Source: Nostoc sp. UCD121
Lineage (GTDB): Bacteria; Cyanobacteriota; Cyanobacteriia; Cyanobacteriales; Nostocaceae
Assembly: GCF_014222285.1 (NCBI RefSeq)
Contig: NZ_JACKZS010000010.1
Coordinates: forward strand, 16,211 to 80,210
Direction of reading: 5' to 3'
DNA: 64,000 nt
Shown here: positions 1 through 9,478 of the stretch, piece by piece
Layout: each line of letters starts with the position of its first letter
How positions within the stretch are numbered: position 1 is the first letter of the stretch
Made by a program: the position numbers and the translations under genes
Notes under the pieces: generated by a model
What the model was told of the DNA's origin: nothing
Database searches by the model: none
Seen by the model: only the letters and a program-made list of their open reading frames with translations

Positions 1-1
1 A

Positions 2-271
2 CATCTTTTACTACTGCAATATTGGACAGAAGAATATCAATATAATTCTGGACATTGGAAAGCAGAAATTAGAGGTTTCAGGAATCAATTAAAACGTCAG
101 TTAACAACGAATTTATATCAATTTTTAGAAAAAGAATTAGCATCAATTTATAATGATGCTTTAGGATATGTAACTGATAAAACTGAAGGCAAACTCGATA
201 ACTTACCTCAATATTCTACCTATACCTTAGAACAGCTACTAGATATTAATTACTTACCTGAAAACTTGTAA
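2..271 (+). CDS. DUF29-like protein, C-terminal part (cut by window edge)
   Basis: An open frame enters from the left edge and stops at TAA 269-271, giving about 89 residues. The part seen has the pattern of DUF29 proteins, which are abundant in cyanobacteria: a Leu-rich helix, a Trp-Lys-Ala-Glu-Ile stretch, a region of charged helices, then a closing Tyr-Thr-Leu-Glu-Gln-Leu-Leu-Asp and Leu-Pro-Glu tail. The biochemical role of DUF29 is not established. The start lies outside the window, so length and promoter cannot be judged. It converges on the phosphorylase gene, with a hairpin between them. The family call is from memory of the C-terminal pattern. Confidence 0.65.
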   Translation, partial: HLLLLQYWTEEYQYNSGHWKAEIRGFRNQLKRQLTTNLYQFLEKELASIYNDALGYVTDKTEGKLDNLPQYSTYTLEQLLDINYLPENL

Positions 272-280
272 TATAAAAGA

Positions 281-304
281 CGTTGCTAAATTAAGTTAGC
301 AACG
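281..304 (-). terminator. Hairpin between convergent genes, likely terminator of the phosphorylase gene
   Basis: Perfect 9-bp stem CGTTGCTAA / TTAGCAACG with a 6-base loop. On the minus strand it is followed by TCTTTTATAT, a T-rich run, so it fits an intrinsic terminator for the phosphorylase gene that ends at 340. The + side lacks a T run. Confidence 0.6.
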
Positions 305-339
305 CCTATTCTTGAGTATTTAATAACTACTGAGAACTC

Positions 340-2904
340 TTACTCTGCCCAAGCAATCAACCTTGGTTCGTAAGGATTAGCCAGATTTGGATTTTTCGGC
401 AATACACGCAAAGACAAGCCCTGTAAACCAGAAGCGGTATAAGTAATATTACCCGTGTAAATGCTCAATTGCTGTGAATCTTCACCTTGGTAATCCATCA
501 CCACTGTTACAGCGTTGACAATCTCACCATTGGCATCGATCGCACCTTGATATAACTCCACCTGCACATCATTATTCGTCAAGGTTGCCAAATCAACTTT
601 GGCTTTGACAGCAACAGTTTGGTTAACTTCAATGTCTGAAGCTGCCGATACATCAACATCTTTGATTCTGATGTTGAACCAGTGTTCGCCCAGTTTTTCT
701 TTCCAAGCAGCTAGTTCTTTTGCTGGAGCATAGTTATTCACAGTCAGGGTATGATAGCGATCGCTAGCCGGGAAATAAGCCCTTTGTGCATATTCTCCTA
801 CCATCCGCGCTGTATTAAAGAACGGACAATTCAACCGAATTGCATCCTTCATTTTGGCAACCCACGGACGAGGCAAGCCATCACTATCGCGGTGTTCATA
901 AAATAGCGGTACAACTTCTTTCTCTAACAATTCGTAGAGAGCGTTTGCTTCTACTTCATCTTGGTAGTTAGGATCGTCGTAATTTTCGCCGTGCCCAATC
1001 GCCCAGCCTGTGCGGACGTAATCAGCTTCATCCCACCAGCCATCTAGTACACTTAAATTCGGCAAGCCATTCATTGCAGCTTTCATGCCACTAGTACCAG
1101 AGGCTTCTCGTGGACGACGCGGTGTGTTTAACCAAATATCGCAACCCGCAACCATCAACCGGGAGATGTGAATGTCGTAATTGGGGACAAAAACGACCTG
1201 CTTTTCTAAGTTTTGTTCGCGGATAAAGTGATTAATCTCGCGGATCAGTTCTTTACCGGGAATATCTTTAGGATGTGCCTTACCAGCAATCACAAATTGC
1301 ACTTTCCGGTCTTTGTTAGCCAGCAGAAGCCGCTTAATGCGATCCAAATCACGCATCCAGAGGGTGGCGCGTTTGTAGGTGGCAAAGCGACGGGCAAAGC
1401 CAATGGTGAAAGCGTAAGGATCTAAAACTTCTTGTGCCTGGATAATTTCGGAAGCCGAAGCGCCGCGATCGGTCAAATGCTTGACCAAATGCTCTCGCAC
1501 ATACAAAACCATATCTAAGCGGCAGCGTTCGTGATTGCGCCACAACTCCTCATCAGGAATGGCATCCATCCGATCCCACAATTGGCTATCTGGTGGTGCT
1601 GATGACCAATTTGGCCCAAGGTAGCGATCGTATAACTCTTGAGTCGATTTCGCCACACAACTGCGAGCATGGACACCATTAGTAATTGCTGCGATCGGCA
1701 CTTCTTCCACTGGCACATTCTGCCACAAGCCCTGGAACATTTGCCGCGATACCACACCATGCAGTTGGGCGACACCGTTAGAAAATGTTGCCATCTTCAG
1801 CGCCAGCACCGCCATACTGAAAGGCCCAGATAAATCGCCTGTATTCTCGCGCCCCAGCCCTAAAAATTGCTCTTTGGGCAACCCAAATATCTCTGCATAG
1901 TACCCCAAGTAGTGCAGCATTTTGTCGGGAGCGAACAAGTCAATTCCCGCCGGGACTGGCGTGTGGGTAGTAAAGATATTACTGGAAGCCACCACCTGTT
2001 TAGCTTGGGCATAACTCAGCCCTTCTTCCTGAATCAGCAAGCGGATGCGTTCTAGGGCAGAGAAGGCGGCGTGGCCTTCATTCATGTGGTAAGCGGTGAC
2101 TTTCAGCCCCAAAGCTTTGAGCATTTGCACACCACCGATCCCCAGCATGATTTCCTGGTGGATACGCATATCGATGTCGCCACCGTACAGCTGATCTGTA
2201 ATGTCGTGGTCGTAAGTGTTGTTGGGTTCAATATTAGTGTCAAGCAAATACAGAGGTACTGTTCCCACCTGTACGCGCCAAACTCTGGCATACACCTTGC
2301 GTCCAGGATAATCTACGGCAATCCTTAGTTCTGAACCATCGGCATTGCGCTCTAGATGCAAGGGCATATTGTAGAAATCATTGAGCAAGTAGCGTTCTTG
2401 CTGCCAGCCATCAGCATTGAGATACTGGGCAAAGTAGCCTTGCTGATACAACAAACCTACACCGACAAGCGGTAGTCCCAAGTCACTAGCAGATTTGAGG
2501 TGATCCCCCGCCAGAACGCCTAAGCCGCCAGAATAGACGGGTAAACAATCAACAAGTCCAAATTCAGCCGAGAAATAGGCGTAGCATTCTTTTGGTTTGT
2601 CTTCCCGTTGTTTTTGATACCAAGTGCGTTCTTGCAAATAATCGTCTAACTGACGGTCAGCTCGATCCATTTGCGCTAGAAAGCCTTCATCTTCGACAAC
2701 TTCCAAAAGCCGCGATTGAGAGATAGTACCGAGCATCAACACTGGGTTGTGATGGCTAGACTCCCATAAGTCAGAGTCTAAACGACGAAATAAATCTTTG
2801 CTATCAACGTTCCAATCCCAGTGCAAGTTATATGCTAACCGCCGCAGTGGTTCGAGTCGCGGTGGTAGCGAAGGGGATACGTTAAATGTGCGAATTGGCT
2901 GCAT
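340..2904 (-). CDS. glgP: Alpha-glucan (glycogen) phosphorylase
   Basis: Cleaves alpha-1,4-glucan by phosphorolysis to glucose-1-phosphate in the cytosol, mobilising glycogen in the dark. About 854 residues, the size of the GT35 alpha-glucan phosphorylase group. The N-terminal 110 residues resemble the DUF3417 extension of this group, followed by the catalytic domain with Ser-Gly-Gly-Leu-Gly-Val-Leu-Ala-Gly-Asp. The pyridoxal-phosphate motif EASGTSGMKAAMNG places the Schiff-base lysine near residue 608. I chose ATG at 2902-2904 (MQPIRTFNV), with GGAG about 12 bases upstream, over a TTG six codons earlier. It stands alone between a convergent gene and a small unknown gene. The N-terminal domain separates it from the classical plant/E. 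coli glycogen phosphorylase branch. A glucokinase gene lies far away at 59.8 kb in the same window. Confidence 0.93.
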   Translation of the reverse strand: MQPIRTFNVSPSLPPRLEPLRRLAYNLHWDWNVDSKDLFRRLDSDLWESSHHNPVLMLGTISQSRLLEVVEDEGFLAQMDRADRQLDDYLQERTWYQKQREDKPKECYAYFSAEFGLVDCLPVYSGGLGVLAGDHLKSASDLGLPLVGVGLLYQQGYFAQYLNADGWQQERYLLNDFYNMPLHLERNADGSELRIAVDYPGRKVYARVWRVQVGTVPLYLLDTNIEPNNTYDHDITDQLYGGDIDMRIHQEIMLGIGGVQMLKALGLKVTAYHMNEGHAAFSALERIRLLIQEEGLSYAQAKQVVASSNIFTTHTPVPAGIDLFAPDKMLHYLGYYAEIFGLPKEQFLGLGRENTGDLSGPFSMAVLALKMATFSNGVAQLHGVVSRQMFQGLWQNVPVEEVPIAAITNGVHARSCVAKSTQELYDRYLGPNWSSAPPDSQLWDRMDAIPDEELWRNHERCRLDMVLYVREHLVKHLTDRGASASEIIQAQEVLDPYAFTIGFARRFATYKRATLWMRDLDRIKRLLLANKDRKVQFVIAGKAHPKDIPGKELIREINHFIREQNLEKQVVFVPNYDIHISRLMVAGCDIWLNTPRRPREASGTSGMKAAMNGLPNLSVLDGWWDEADYVRTGWAIGHGENYDDPNYQDEVEANALYELLEKEVVPLFYEHRDSDGLPRPWVAKMKDAIRLNCPFFNTARMVGEYAQRAYFPASDRYHTLTVNNYAPAKELAAWKEKLGEHWFNIRIKDVDVSAASDIEVNQTVAVKAKVDLATLTNNDVQVELYQGAIDANGEIVNAVTVVMDYQGEDSQQLSIYTGNITYTASGLQGLSLRVLPKNPNLANPYEPRLIAWAE

Positions 2905-3474
2905 AGGTTGGCAAAACTCCAAGTTTAGTTATGGTTATTGTTTACTGTCTTTACCAATGTTGCCAATTCTTTATACTGTAGTTTGTGAAGAAGCGATGAC
3001 TTTGTTAAGCATTGAGAATTCTTTTTAACATTGTTGCTAAAGTTTACACCAAGGTGTTTCTAATTCTGTGCGTTACTCTCAGCCATATACTTGGTATATT
3101 AAGATTTAATCATTGAGTGGTATGTATCACTTAAAAAAATCTAGTTTTGAATAAATAATTTATATTTATTTTAGTATTGCTTCCGGGGATCAGTTCTACT
3201 GTCTTGGCTGAGGGTGAAATTTCCTCGTAGCTGTTTCCACAAAGGTTAAATTTTTAATTATTTTTTAATAAAATTGCGCTGGGAAATAAGCAGCCATGAT
3301 TATTCGGTTAAGGATGAGTTTGAGAAGATGTGATACAAAATAACCCATGTAGACATCACTTAAAAGAGGAATGCGTAAAAATAATACCAAGCAGTTAACT
3401 AGAAAAAGCGTTACAAACTACTTGGTATAAATTTTTGATACTAAATCAGAAAAATAACTTGTTAGGGTGTTATC
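2905..3474. other. Gene-free spacer upstream of the phosphorylase gene
   Basis: About 570 bases, AT-rich, holding the phosphorylase promoter region and the 3' side of the small gene at 3475. I see no convincing reading frame, RNA gene or element. Confidence 0.5.
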
Positions 3475-3798
3475 TTATGAACCTAGTGAAGGCTGGTCTT
3501 TGGTATTTTTTGTCATTGACAAAGCTACAGCAGCTGCATAAGCAATCTCCGCTGCCATTTGATAAGCAAGTTTGATACTTGATGAAGCGTCCTTGGCTTT
3601 AGGAGAAAGAGAAGCTTTTTTTCGGCGCGACTCTTGTTTGACATCACCCGCTACAATAGCACGCTGTAAAATGATCCAGGCATCTAGGTCTTCTGAGTCA
3701 TAATTACTTTGAAGTTGCGATCGCAGTTGTTCTTCGGCTACAACACTTAGATAGCCGCTATTTAGAGCTTCTTGGACAATTTCTTTAATTAAAGCCAT
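3475..3798 (-). CDS. Conserved-looking small cyanobacterial protein, unknown function
   Basis: 107 residues from ATG 3796-3798 (MALIKEIVQEAL); a TTG four codons earlier is possible. The first 60 residues are helical and acidic (EEQLRSQLQ, YDSEDLDAWIILQRAI), the middle is basic and Ser/Lys-rich (RRKKASLSPKAK), and the end is an Ala-rich helix (AAEIAYAAAVALS). No signal peptide or obvious enzyme motif. I recall similar N-terminal halves in hypothetical proteins of Nostocales but cannot name a family. A small palindrome (TCACCC-4-GGGTGA, 3952-3967) lies about 155 bases upstream of the start. Function not assigned. Confidence 0.6.
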   Translation of the reverse strand: MALIKEIVQEALNSGYLSVVAEEQLRSQLQSNYDSEDLDAWIILQRAIVAGDVKQESRRKKASLSPKAKDASSSIKLAYQMAAEIAYAAAVALSMTKNTKDQPSLGS

Positions 3799-4340
3799 AA
3801 TTTGAACCAAGTGTGTGAGTTAAAACCGATACCTCAATGTGGTCAAGTTAATGTTGTTTTGTGGACTTCTCCTGGAAACTAAGCTAAGTTTTAGCTTTCT
3901 TTACAATAAAATTTATAATGAGTCATACCAAGCACGCATCACCCGCTTGGCTCACCCGAATGGGTGATTTACAAATTTTTAGATATAAGTAATAAAGAAG
4001 AAGAAAATTTTCAGCTTTTGAACGAAGAGGGTGTCACCAGTATAGTAGATATCATTCTGAGTTTAACGCCCAATTATTAAATTACTTGGACAAGCAAAGG
4101 TAGAAATATAGACAAAAAGACAATTAACATCTGTGATCATTTTTAAAATTACCGTCCTCCAGGAATTTTATCTAAGTGTATAAAATTATTTAAGAGTAGC
4201 GATAGCTCCATAAAAAAAGTTAGCTAATTTACAATATTCTCATCACCAATCAACTTATTTATTAAGAGTGTTCCACTAAAAATAAAATGTGTTATTGTTA
4301 AAAGCAACTGTTATTAAAAACGATTCATGTAATTACAAGC

Positions 4341-4505
4341 ATGAATTTGCTAGTCTGTAAATCATCTGTGTGCAACATGATTGGAGCAGCATACTCTAGA
4401 AATTCGTTGCAAGAAAGCCGTCATAGCAGTCGGGGAAGCGCTTACTTGTTTGCACCGATGGTCAACTTCAATGTGATGGCTGATGTAGGGGATAATCCAC
4501 CCTAA
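4341..4505 (+). CDS. Candidate small protein, 54 residues, unknown
   Basis: ATG 4341 to TAA 4503-4505, with an internal ATG at 4377 giving a 42-residue version. The product has two Cys in its first 12 residues, a Ser/Arg-rich middle (QESRHSSRGSAY) and an acidic, Pro-ending tail (MADVGDNPP). No clear ribosome site precedes either ATG, which counts against it. In favour: it is the only sizeable frame in 1.3 kb, and a perfect 10-bp inverted repeat begins at the stop codon. It could be a peptide gene or chance. No family recognised. Confidence 0.3.
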   Translation: MNLLVCKSSVCNMIGAAYSRNSLQESRHSSRGSAYLFAPMVNFNVMADVGDNPP

Positions 4506-4537
4506 TTGGGTTTTCTGGGGCAATAATACCCAATTAG
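4502..4537 (+). terminator. 10-bp inverted repeat at the stop of the candidate small gene
   Basis: CTAATTGGGT (4502-4511) pairs perfectly with ACCCAATTAG (4528-4537) across a 16-base loop. The stop codon of the small frame lies in the left arm. No T run follows, so it may be an RNA-stability hairpin or protein site instead. Confidence 0.4.
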
Positions 4538-5153
4538 ACCCAACAATAATTACATTGTTATGCTAGGCAGAAATTTTATCTAAATTTTTGAATATAGTCT
4601 AGTTAAATGTATTTTTTGTTGCAACATAGCTTGTGAAACTGAGTTGTTTTAAAAGACTAAAACCGCCTGATAGGAAGTAGCCTCAAGGCAAACAACTCAA
4701 TCCCTAGTTGCGTAACAAGCTTTGCAAATTTTCCAGATAACCAAAACAGTATCCTATCTAAACCAACCAATTTACCCATCAGATAATTTCATAGTCTGGG
4801 GCTTGACTCTGCAATGCACTAAGATTTTTTGTTAATTGCTCTGGTGAAAAAGAAGCAAAGTTTTTACATGCCTTGACTGGTACAAAAGCTTCTATAGATC
4901 CAAGGTAGTTGTGCATATCAAGTGAGTAATTATAACACACTTAATTTCAAGAGTTGCTCACATAGTTAAAGCCAGGCTGGAGGTTTTCCAAAATTCGGAA
5001 AACCATCTAAAAATATGGGTAAATTCAGGTAATACTGCCAACTAAGTTTAATGTATTAAGAAATACGATATCTCTTAGATTGTCAGAAGATTAGGATACA
5101 GGTAAAAAACTTTCAATACTGTCAACAACAATTAATTGAAGAGATATGTAGCC

Positions 5154-5855
5154 ATGCCTAACGAGCAATATTTTTCCAAATTGCAGCGTGTGCAAGAACT
5201 TGTAGTAACTACTGTGTTAGGGGATCTTCCTACACTTATTCTGGGGCCAAAGTTGCGTAGTTTAGGATATCGGAGTATTTTTGCCCAAATAGGCAGCCCA
5301 GTTTATATTCAAAATGGTGTTGAATTTAACGGTGCTTCTTGTATTGAGATAGGCAGTGGAGTCTATATTTTCAAGGGTGTACGCATGGATGCTAGAGGAC
5401 ACAAAAATAATAAAATTCATCTAGGCAATAGAGTAGCTATTGAGCGTAACGTTGATATAGGGTGTTTGGAAGATACGTGTATACATATTGATGAAGACAC
5501 CTTTATTGCTCCCAACGTGTGTATTGAGGGGCCAGGAGACATTAAAATTGGCAAACACTGCATGATTGCTGCCCACTCCGGGATATATGCCAATAATCAT
5601 AATTTTGCCGATCCGATGGAGCTAATTAAATACCAAGGTGTTACTCGCAAGGGAATTGTGATTGAAGATGACTGTTGGCTAGGTCATGGAGTAACGGTAT
5701 TAGATGGCGTTACCATTGGCAAAGGTAGTGTTATTGGTGCGGGAGCAGTTGTCAATAAAGATATTCCTCCTTTCTCCGTTGCTGTAGGTATACCTGCACG
5801 AGTAGTCAAAAACCGAATTGGTAAAGACCTAGTAAAAGTTCAAACTGAGAAATAG
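5154..5855 (+). CDS. Hexapeptide-repeat acyltransferase (left-handed beta-helix, WcaF/maltose acetyltransferase type)
   Basis: Likely transfers an acetyl or similar acyl group from a CoA donor to a sugar or polysaccharide precursor in the cytosol. 233 residues from ATG 5154 (MPNEQYF), with GAAGAGAT about 5-10 bases upstream; a TTG six codons earlier is weaker. From about residue 60 the sequence is an unbroken run of hexapeptide turns ([IV]-G-x-x at 6-residue spacing: IEIGSGVYI, IHLGNRVAI, IKIGKHCMI). A loop carrying Asn-Asn-His, the usual catalytic His of these enzymes, follows (YANNHNF). It ends with the typical IPPFSVAVGIPARVVKNRI closing strand. Substrate cannot be read from sequence. No polysaccharide cluster is adjacent, although envelope genes lie within 10 kb. 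Confidence 0.85.
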   Translation: MPNEQYFSKLQRVQELVVTTVLGDLPTLILGPKLRSLGYRSIFAQIGSPVYIQNGVEFNGASCIEIGSGVYIFKGVRMDARGHKNNKIHLGNRVAIERNVDIGCLEDTCIHIDEDTFIAPNVCIEGPGDIKIGKHCMIAAHSGIYANNHNFADPMELIKYQGVTRKGIVIEDDCWLGHGVTVLDGVTIGKGSVIGAGAVVNKDIPPFSVAVGIPARVVKNRIGKDLVKVQTEK

Positions 5856-6204
5856 GGCATGGGTATGGGGCATGGGGCATTGGGCATGGTAACTATTTCC
5901 CATAACCTTTAATATGTTGCCTTTGGGAAGAAACTTTTACTGTCAGTTAACGTCACGAACTGGAGTAAGCAGTTTCTGAGTTATTTTTAAGGGCATCTAA
6001 AAGTCAGACAACTGACATTTTGCACCATTCTCAATAACTGTAGAGTAGGTACTTGCTAGTCCCTAGTCTCTAAGTGCCAAGTCCCATGTCCCCACAGTCC
6101 TCTAAAAAAGGGACGAGATTTGGGTAATATAAAGTAGCTATCTTTTCTGCATGGCAGATCCTCAAAGAAAAGCTTTCTTTGTTTTACCCGTTGGAGATAT
6201 TTCT
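5856..6204. other. Spacer upstream of psbI
   Basis: About 350 bases. It starts with a low-complexity 'gggcat' run (5857-5888) and holds the psbI promoter region, including a TATAAAGTAG-like stretch near 6130. No gene seen. Confidence 0.4.
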
Positions 6205-6321
6205 ATGCTGACTTTAAAAATCGCTGTTTATATTGTTGTTGCCTTCTTCGTAACTATCTTCATCTTTGGATTTTTGTCGAACGATCCTGCTCGTAACCCC
6301 GGCCGTCGGGACTTAGAGTAA
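6205..6321 (+). CDS. psbI: Photosystem II reaction centre protein I
   Basis: A 38-residue protein, close to the PsbI consensus over its whole length. It has one membrane helix (residues 4-24, [19 protein letters not shown]) and the conserved tail [14 protein letters not shown]. PsbI is an intrinsic subunit of photosystem II next to D1/CP43, needed for stable core and dimer assembly in the thylakoid membrane. ATG 6205 has GGAG 9-12 bases upstream (6193-6196). A strong hairpin follows 54 bases after the stop, so it is probably transcribed alone. It is too short for most gene-calling cut-offs. Confidence 0.97.
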
Positions 6322-6374
6322 AAGGGCGATAAATCATCCGCGACTTTGGAAGGCGGAAAATACTAAACGCCACA

Positions 6375-6405
6375 GAAACTTACTAAGCGGAATTTAGTAA
6401 GTTTC
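6375..6405 (+). terminator. Terminator of psbI
   Basis: Perfect 12-bp stem GAAACTTACTAA / TTAGTAAGTTTC with a 7-base loop, followed by a pyrimidine run (TTCCTCC). Confidence 0.65.
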
Positions 6406-6517
6406 TTCCTCCAGGTAGCTTGCTGTAGGTAGCAGAAGGCGACAGTCGGAAGGCAGAATGTATGTTTAATCCTTCCGTCCGTCATTTGGCTGTTTGTTAG
6501 CCCGATTTTGCTCACTT

Positions 6518-9385
6518 ATGCTTCATCCAGTTCTGCCACCCAATCCGCCTCCTATCCTCGAATCTTTACAACCTGTAAATCCCACCTCATCTGCTAGTCA
6601 TACAAAGTTTCTTTCAGTTGTAGAAACTGGAATGCAGGAAAAGACAGACAAATCCAAGCAGTTCAAGGATTTGCCTGAGTTGTCTATTGCGGGTGACACC
6701 AAGAGTAATTCGCCATTACCAACTCCCATCAACTCAACTCAGGATGACTCAGTAGTTGCCGAAACTTCCTCTGTACCTCATCCACCAGAAACTTTCCCAC
6801 CAGAGATTTCCCCCATTACCGATTCTGGAAGTGCTGAATTTTTGGGGAAATCGCTGCTTGTTGGTTATCCAACGCAGGATATTAAAACCTCTAATGTCCA
6901 AAGCCCAAGCGTCGAACGCCGTCGCTCAGAACTTCTCCTAAGAGCGGCGTTACGCAAACGGGAGACGCAAACAGAAGCCACTACATTGCCAAAAAAAGTT
7001 GGAGTGGAGCCTTCCTTAAATGCAAAACCTGAATCTTCTCAAAAACTCGGTGAGCGAGGTCTAACGACAAGCCGCTTTGCGTCTACGCTAAATCCCAATT
7101 CTATTGGTAGAGAAAAACAAACCTTTTTGGACTCTCTACGATTTAACTATAGGGTTTTTCCAAGCCCCCTTGTCGCCCAATCTCCGCCTTCTATTCCAGT
7201 TGTCCCCAGGGTTACAACCAGCAATAAGTTAGTCGAATCCAAGGCGGAAATTTTAGCTAAGAAGTTAGCCCAGCAAAAACAGCTAAGTGACATTACTGCG
7301 CCACAGTCTTCACAAAAATACAATATCTCTCTATCTGCTGCCGATCTTGCACCAAGTTCTCAATCAGTACAAAATTTTATAAAATTCCAGTCTCGTAACC
7401 CGACAAAGCAACTCCCAACGCCCATCACTGTAGAATTCAGTTCCCAAGTCCAACAACAAACTCAAGCGCCAACATCTACACCATCAGTAAATACCACCAA
7501 TCAGCCACAAGCACCAGCTAGCAAACCGCCAGCCAAACCGAGAATTGTAGAAGTCACTTCAGATCGGCAAGAGTATGACGAGCAACGGCGAATTATTACA
7601 GCTGTTGGAAATGTAGTTGTGCGATTTGATGGGGCGGTGGTGGATGCTGATCGTTTGCAAGTTAATTTAGACAACTTAATTGCTGCGGGGGAAGGCAACG
7701 TAACTTTAACCCGGGGCGATCAGATACTGCGTGGACAACGCTTTACCTATAACTTTGTTCAAGATAATGGAGAACTCTTAAATGGTAGAGGAGAAATTTA
7801 TGTGCCCTCAGCACAAACAGATTTTGCTTTCTCACCCATAGATGCAGCTGCTGGTGGAGTCACAAAACGTCCGCCTAGCGATCGCATTAGAGCCAATCAG
7901 CCTCTTTCTGGTGTAAGCAGCCCTGGAGGAATTGATTTTACAGTCGGGGGTCAGGCTGATGCTAGCAACCTCTCACCCCCGAAAACAGGAGGTGTAGTCA
8001 ATCGGCTCAGGTTTGAAGCTGAACACATTGACTTCTATCCGCAAGGCTGGCAAGCAAGAGATGTCCGCATCACCAACGATCCTTTTTCGCCTCCAGAACT
8101 AGAGTTACGCGCAGATACAGTAACTCTGACACGAGAAACACCCTTGGTAGACCGCATTAGAACACAGCGACAGCGTTTGGTATTGGATCAAAGAATCTCC
8201 TTACCAATTCCGGTGAATCAGCAGACAATTGACCGCCGGGAAAGGGACGTTACACCCGCAATCGTTTCTCCCGGCTATGATGGAGATAAGCGGGGTGGTT
8301 TGTATATTGAGCGTGGCTTTCCAGTGATCGATACAGAAAAGACAAGCTGGACAATCACACCTCAGTTACTATTACAGAGAGGTGTGCAAGAAGGTATAGG
8401 TAACTTAGGCTCACTGTTTGCTGTCAAGACAAAGGTAAATTCTGTTTTGAGTCCACGAGCAGTAATTGAAGGAACTGGGGAGTTAACCAGTTTTGACTTT
8501 GACAAGGTGGAAGATAATTTGCGGATAAATTTGGGATTGCGTCAGATAATAGGCACTTCCCTTCCCCATCTCTTGAATGTGCAATATAATTACCGCGATC
8601 GCCTCTACAACGGTACTCTCGGCTTTCAAACTGTCCAGAGCAGTTTTGGGGGCATTATTACCTCTCCTGTAATTCCTTTAGGAAAAAGTGGCATCAACCT
8701 CACCTATCAGGGAAGCGCTCAGTATATCGATGCCAATACCGATCGCCAAGACTTACTAGAACCCATACGGGAAAACGATCGCATTTCACTAGGTCGTTTC
8801 CAAGCCAGTGCTTCCCTGAGTAAAGGGCTGTTACTGTGGCAGGGAAAACCATTACCACCTACTGCCAGTGAGGGATTACGATACACAGCTAACCCTGTAG
8901 TTCCTTACTTGCAAGCGATCGCTGGACTTACGGGTACTACAAGTTATTACACCAATGGTGATAACCAAAGCACCCTAACTGGTACAATTGGTTTACAAGG
9001 ACAAGTTGGTCATTTTTCTCGCCCTTTTTTCGACTATACCGCCTTTAATATTAGTTTCTCTCAAGGCTTAAATAACGGATTATCACCCTTTTTGTTTGAT
9101 CGCTCCGTTGATAACAAAGTTTTGACTGCTGGGATATCACAGCAAATCTACGGACCTTTTCGCTTAGGCTTTCAAACATCTGTTAACTTGGATACTGGTA
9201 GAGAAACCAGTACTGACTACATTTTAGAATATAGCCGTCGCACCTATGGCATCACCTTGCGTTACAATCCAGTGTTGGAATTAGGCGGCTTTAGCATCCG
9301 AATTAGTGATTTTAACTGGGGTGGCGGCACCGATCCATTTTCTGAAGTTAAACCAGTAGTAAACGGTGTGCAACAGAGTTATTAA
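6518..9385 (+). CDS. LptD-like outer-membrane protein (OstA-like N-terminal part plus DUF3769 barrel)
   Basis: Probably the cyanobacterial counterpart of LptD, which inserts lipopolysaccharide into the outer membrane. About 955 residues from ATG 6518; a TTG at 6494 is possible. The first 340 residues are Pro/Ser/Thr-rich and low in complexity, without an obvious signal peptide. Residues about 345-460 form an OstA/LptA-type beta-jellyroll (RIVEVTSDRQEYD, ITAVGNVVVRFDGAVVDADRL). The last 450 residues alternate short hydrophobic strands with polar turns, as in DUF3769 barrels. A 23-bp repeat shared with the bestrophin gene is translated near residue 190 (SRFAST). The stretch RRSELLLRAALRKRE looks repeat-derived too. 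The gene follows psbI but is separated from it by a terminator. Confidence 0.75.
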   Translation: MLHPVLPPNPPPILESLQPVNPTSSASHTKFLSVVETGMQEKTDKSKQFKDLPELSIAGDTKSNSPLPTPINSTQDDSVVAETSSVPHPPETFPPEISPITDSGSAEFLGKSLLVGYPTQDIKTSNVQSPSVERRRSELLLRAALRKRETQTEATTLPKKVGVEPSLNAKPESSQKLGERGLTTSRFASTLNPNSIGREKQTFLDSLRFNYRVFPSPLVAQSPPSIPVVPRVTTSNKLVESKAEILAKKLAQQKQLSDITAPQSSQKYNISLSAADLAPSSQSVQNFIKFQSRNPTKQLPTPITVEFSSQVQQQTQAPTSTPSVNTTNQPQAPASKPPAKPRIVEVTSDRQEYDEQRRIITAVGNVVVRFDGAVVDADRLQVNLDNLIAAGEGNVTLTRGDQILRGQRFTYNFVQDNGELLNGRGEIYVPSAQTDFAFSPIDAAAGGVTKRPPSDRIRANQPLSGVSSPGGIDFTVGGQADASNLSPPKTGGVVNRLRFEAEHIDFYPQGWQARDVRITNDPFSPPELELRADTVTLTRETPLVDRIRTQRQRLVLDQRISLPIPVNQQTIDRRERDVTPAIVSPGYDGDKRGGLYIERGFPVIDTEKTSWTITPQLLLQRGVQEGIGNLGSLFAVKTKVNSVLSPRAVIEGTGELTSFDFDKVEDNLRINLGLRQIIGTSLPHLLNVQYNYRDRLYNGTLGFQTVQSSFGGIITSPVIPLGKSGINLTYQGSAQYIDANTDRQDLLEPIRENDRISLGRFQASASLSKGLLLWQGKPLPPTASEGLRYTANPVVPYLQAIAGLTGTTSYYTNGDNQSTLTGTIGLQGQVGHFSRPFFDYTAFNISFSQGLNNGLSPFLFDRSVDNKVLTAGISQQIYGPFRLGFQTSVNLDTGRETSTDYILEYSRRTYGITLRYNPVLELGGFSIRISDFNWGGGTDPFSEVKPVVNGVQQSY
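7066..7088 (+). repeat. 23-bp dispersed repeat inside the LptD-like gene
   Basis: The same 23 bases (GACAAGCCGCTT...TCTACGC) recur at 25674-25696 with one mismatch. Here they are translated in frame as part of TTSRFASTL in the disordered N-terminal region. Confidence 0.75.
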
Positions 9386-9478
9386 TAATGGTGATTCAAA
9401 ATTCTGAATCACCATTATCAAGTTGCTAAAATTTCTGCTTGTGGAAGGATAAATCCGCATAGCGTTGAAAGTGCAGCC

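Larger units (their letters stand above)
3811..5153. other. 1.3-kb spacer with one candidate small gene and hairpins
   Basis: Mostly AT-rich and without long frames. It contains the 54-codon frame at 4341-4505, the 10-bp stem right after it, and a perfect 8-bp hairpin GGTTTTCC-7-GGAAAACC at 4982-5004 about 150 bases upstream of the acyltransferase start. No tRNA or mobile gene seen. Confidence 0.5.

Noticed and set aside
2840..2862. tRNA-like GGTTCGAGTC motif
   Set aside because: It lies in the N-terminal coding region of the phosphorylase gene and no cloverleaf can be drawn around it. No other tRNA-like stretch was found.
340..2904. Several + and - strand frames inside the phosphorylase gene
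   Set aside because: Shadow frames of a well-supported long gene; none has a ribosome site or family pattern.
4377..4505. PatS/HetN-like peptide in the 54-codon frame
   Set aside because: The RGSGR pentapeptide is absent; SRGSA is only a loose resemblance.
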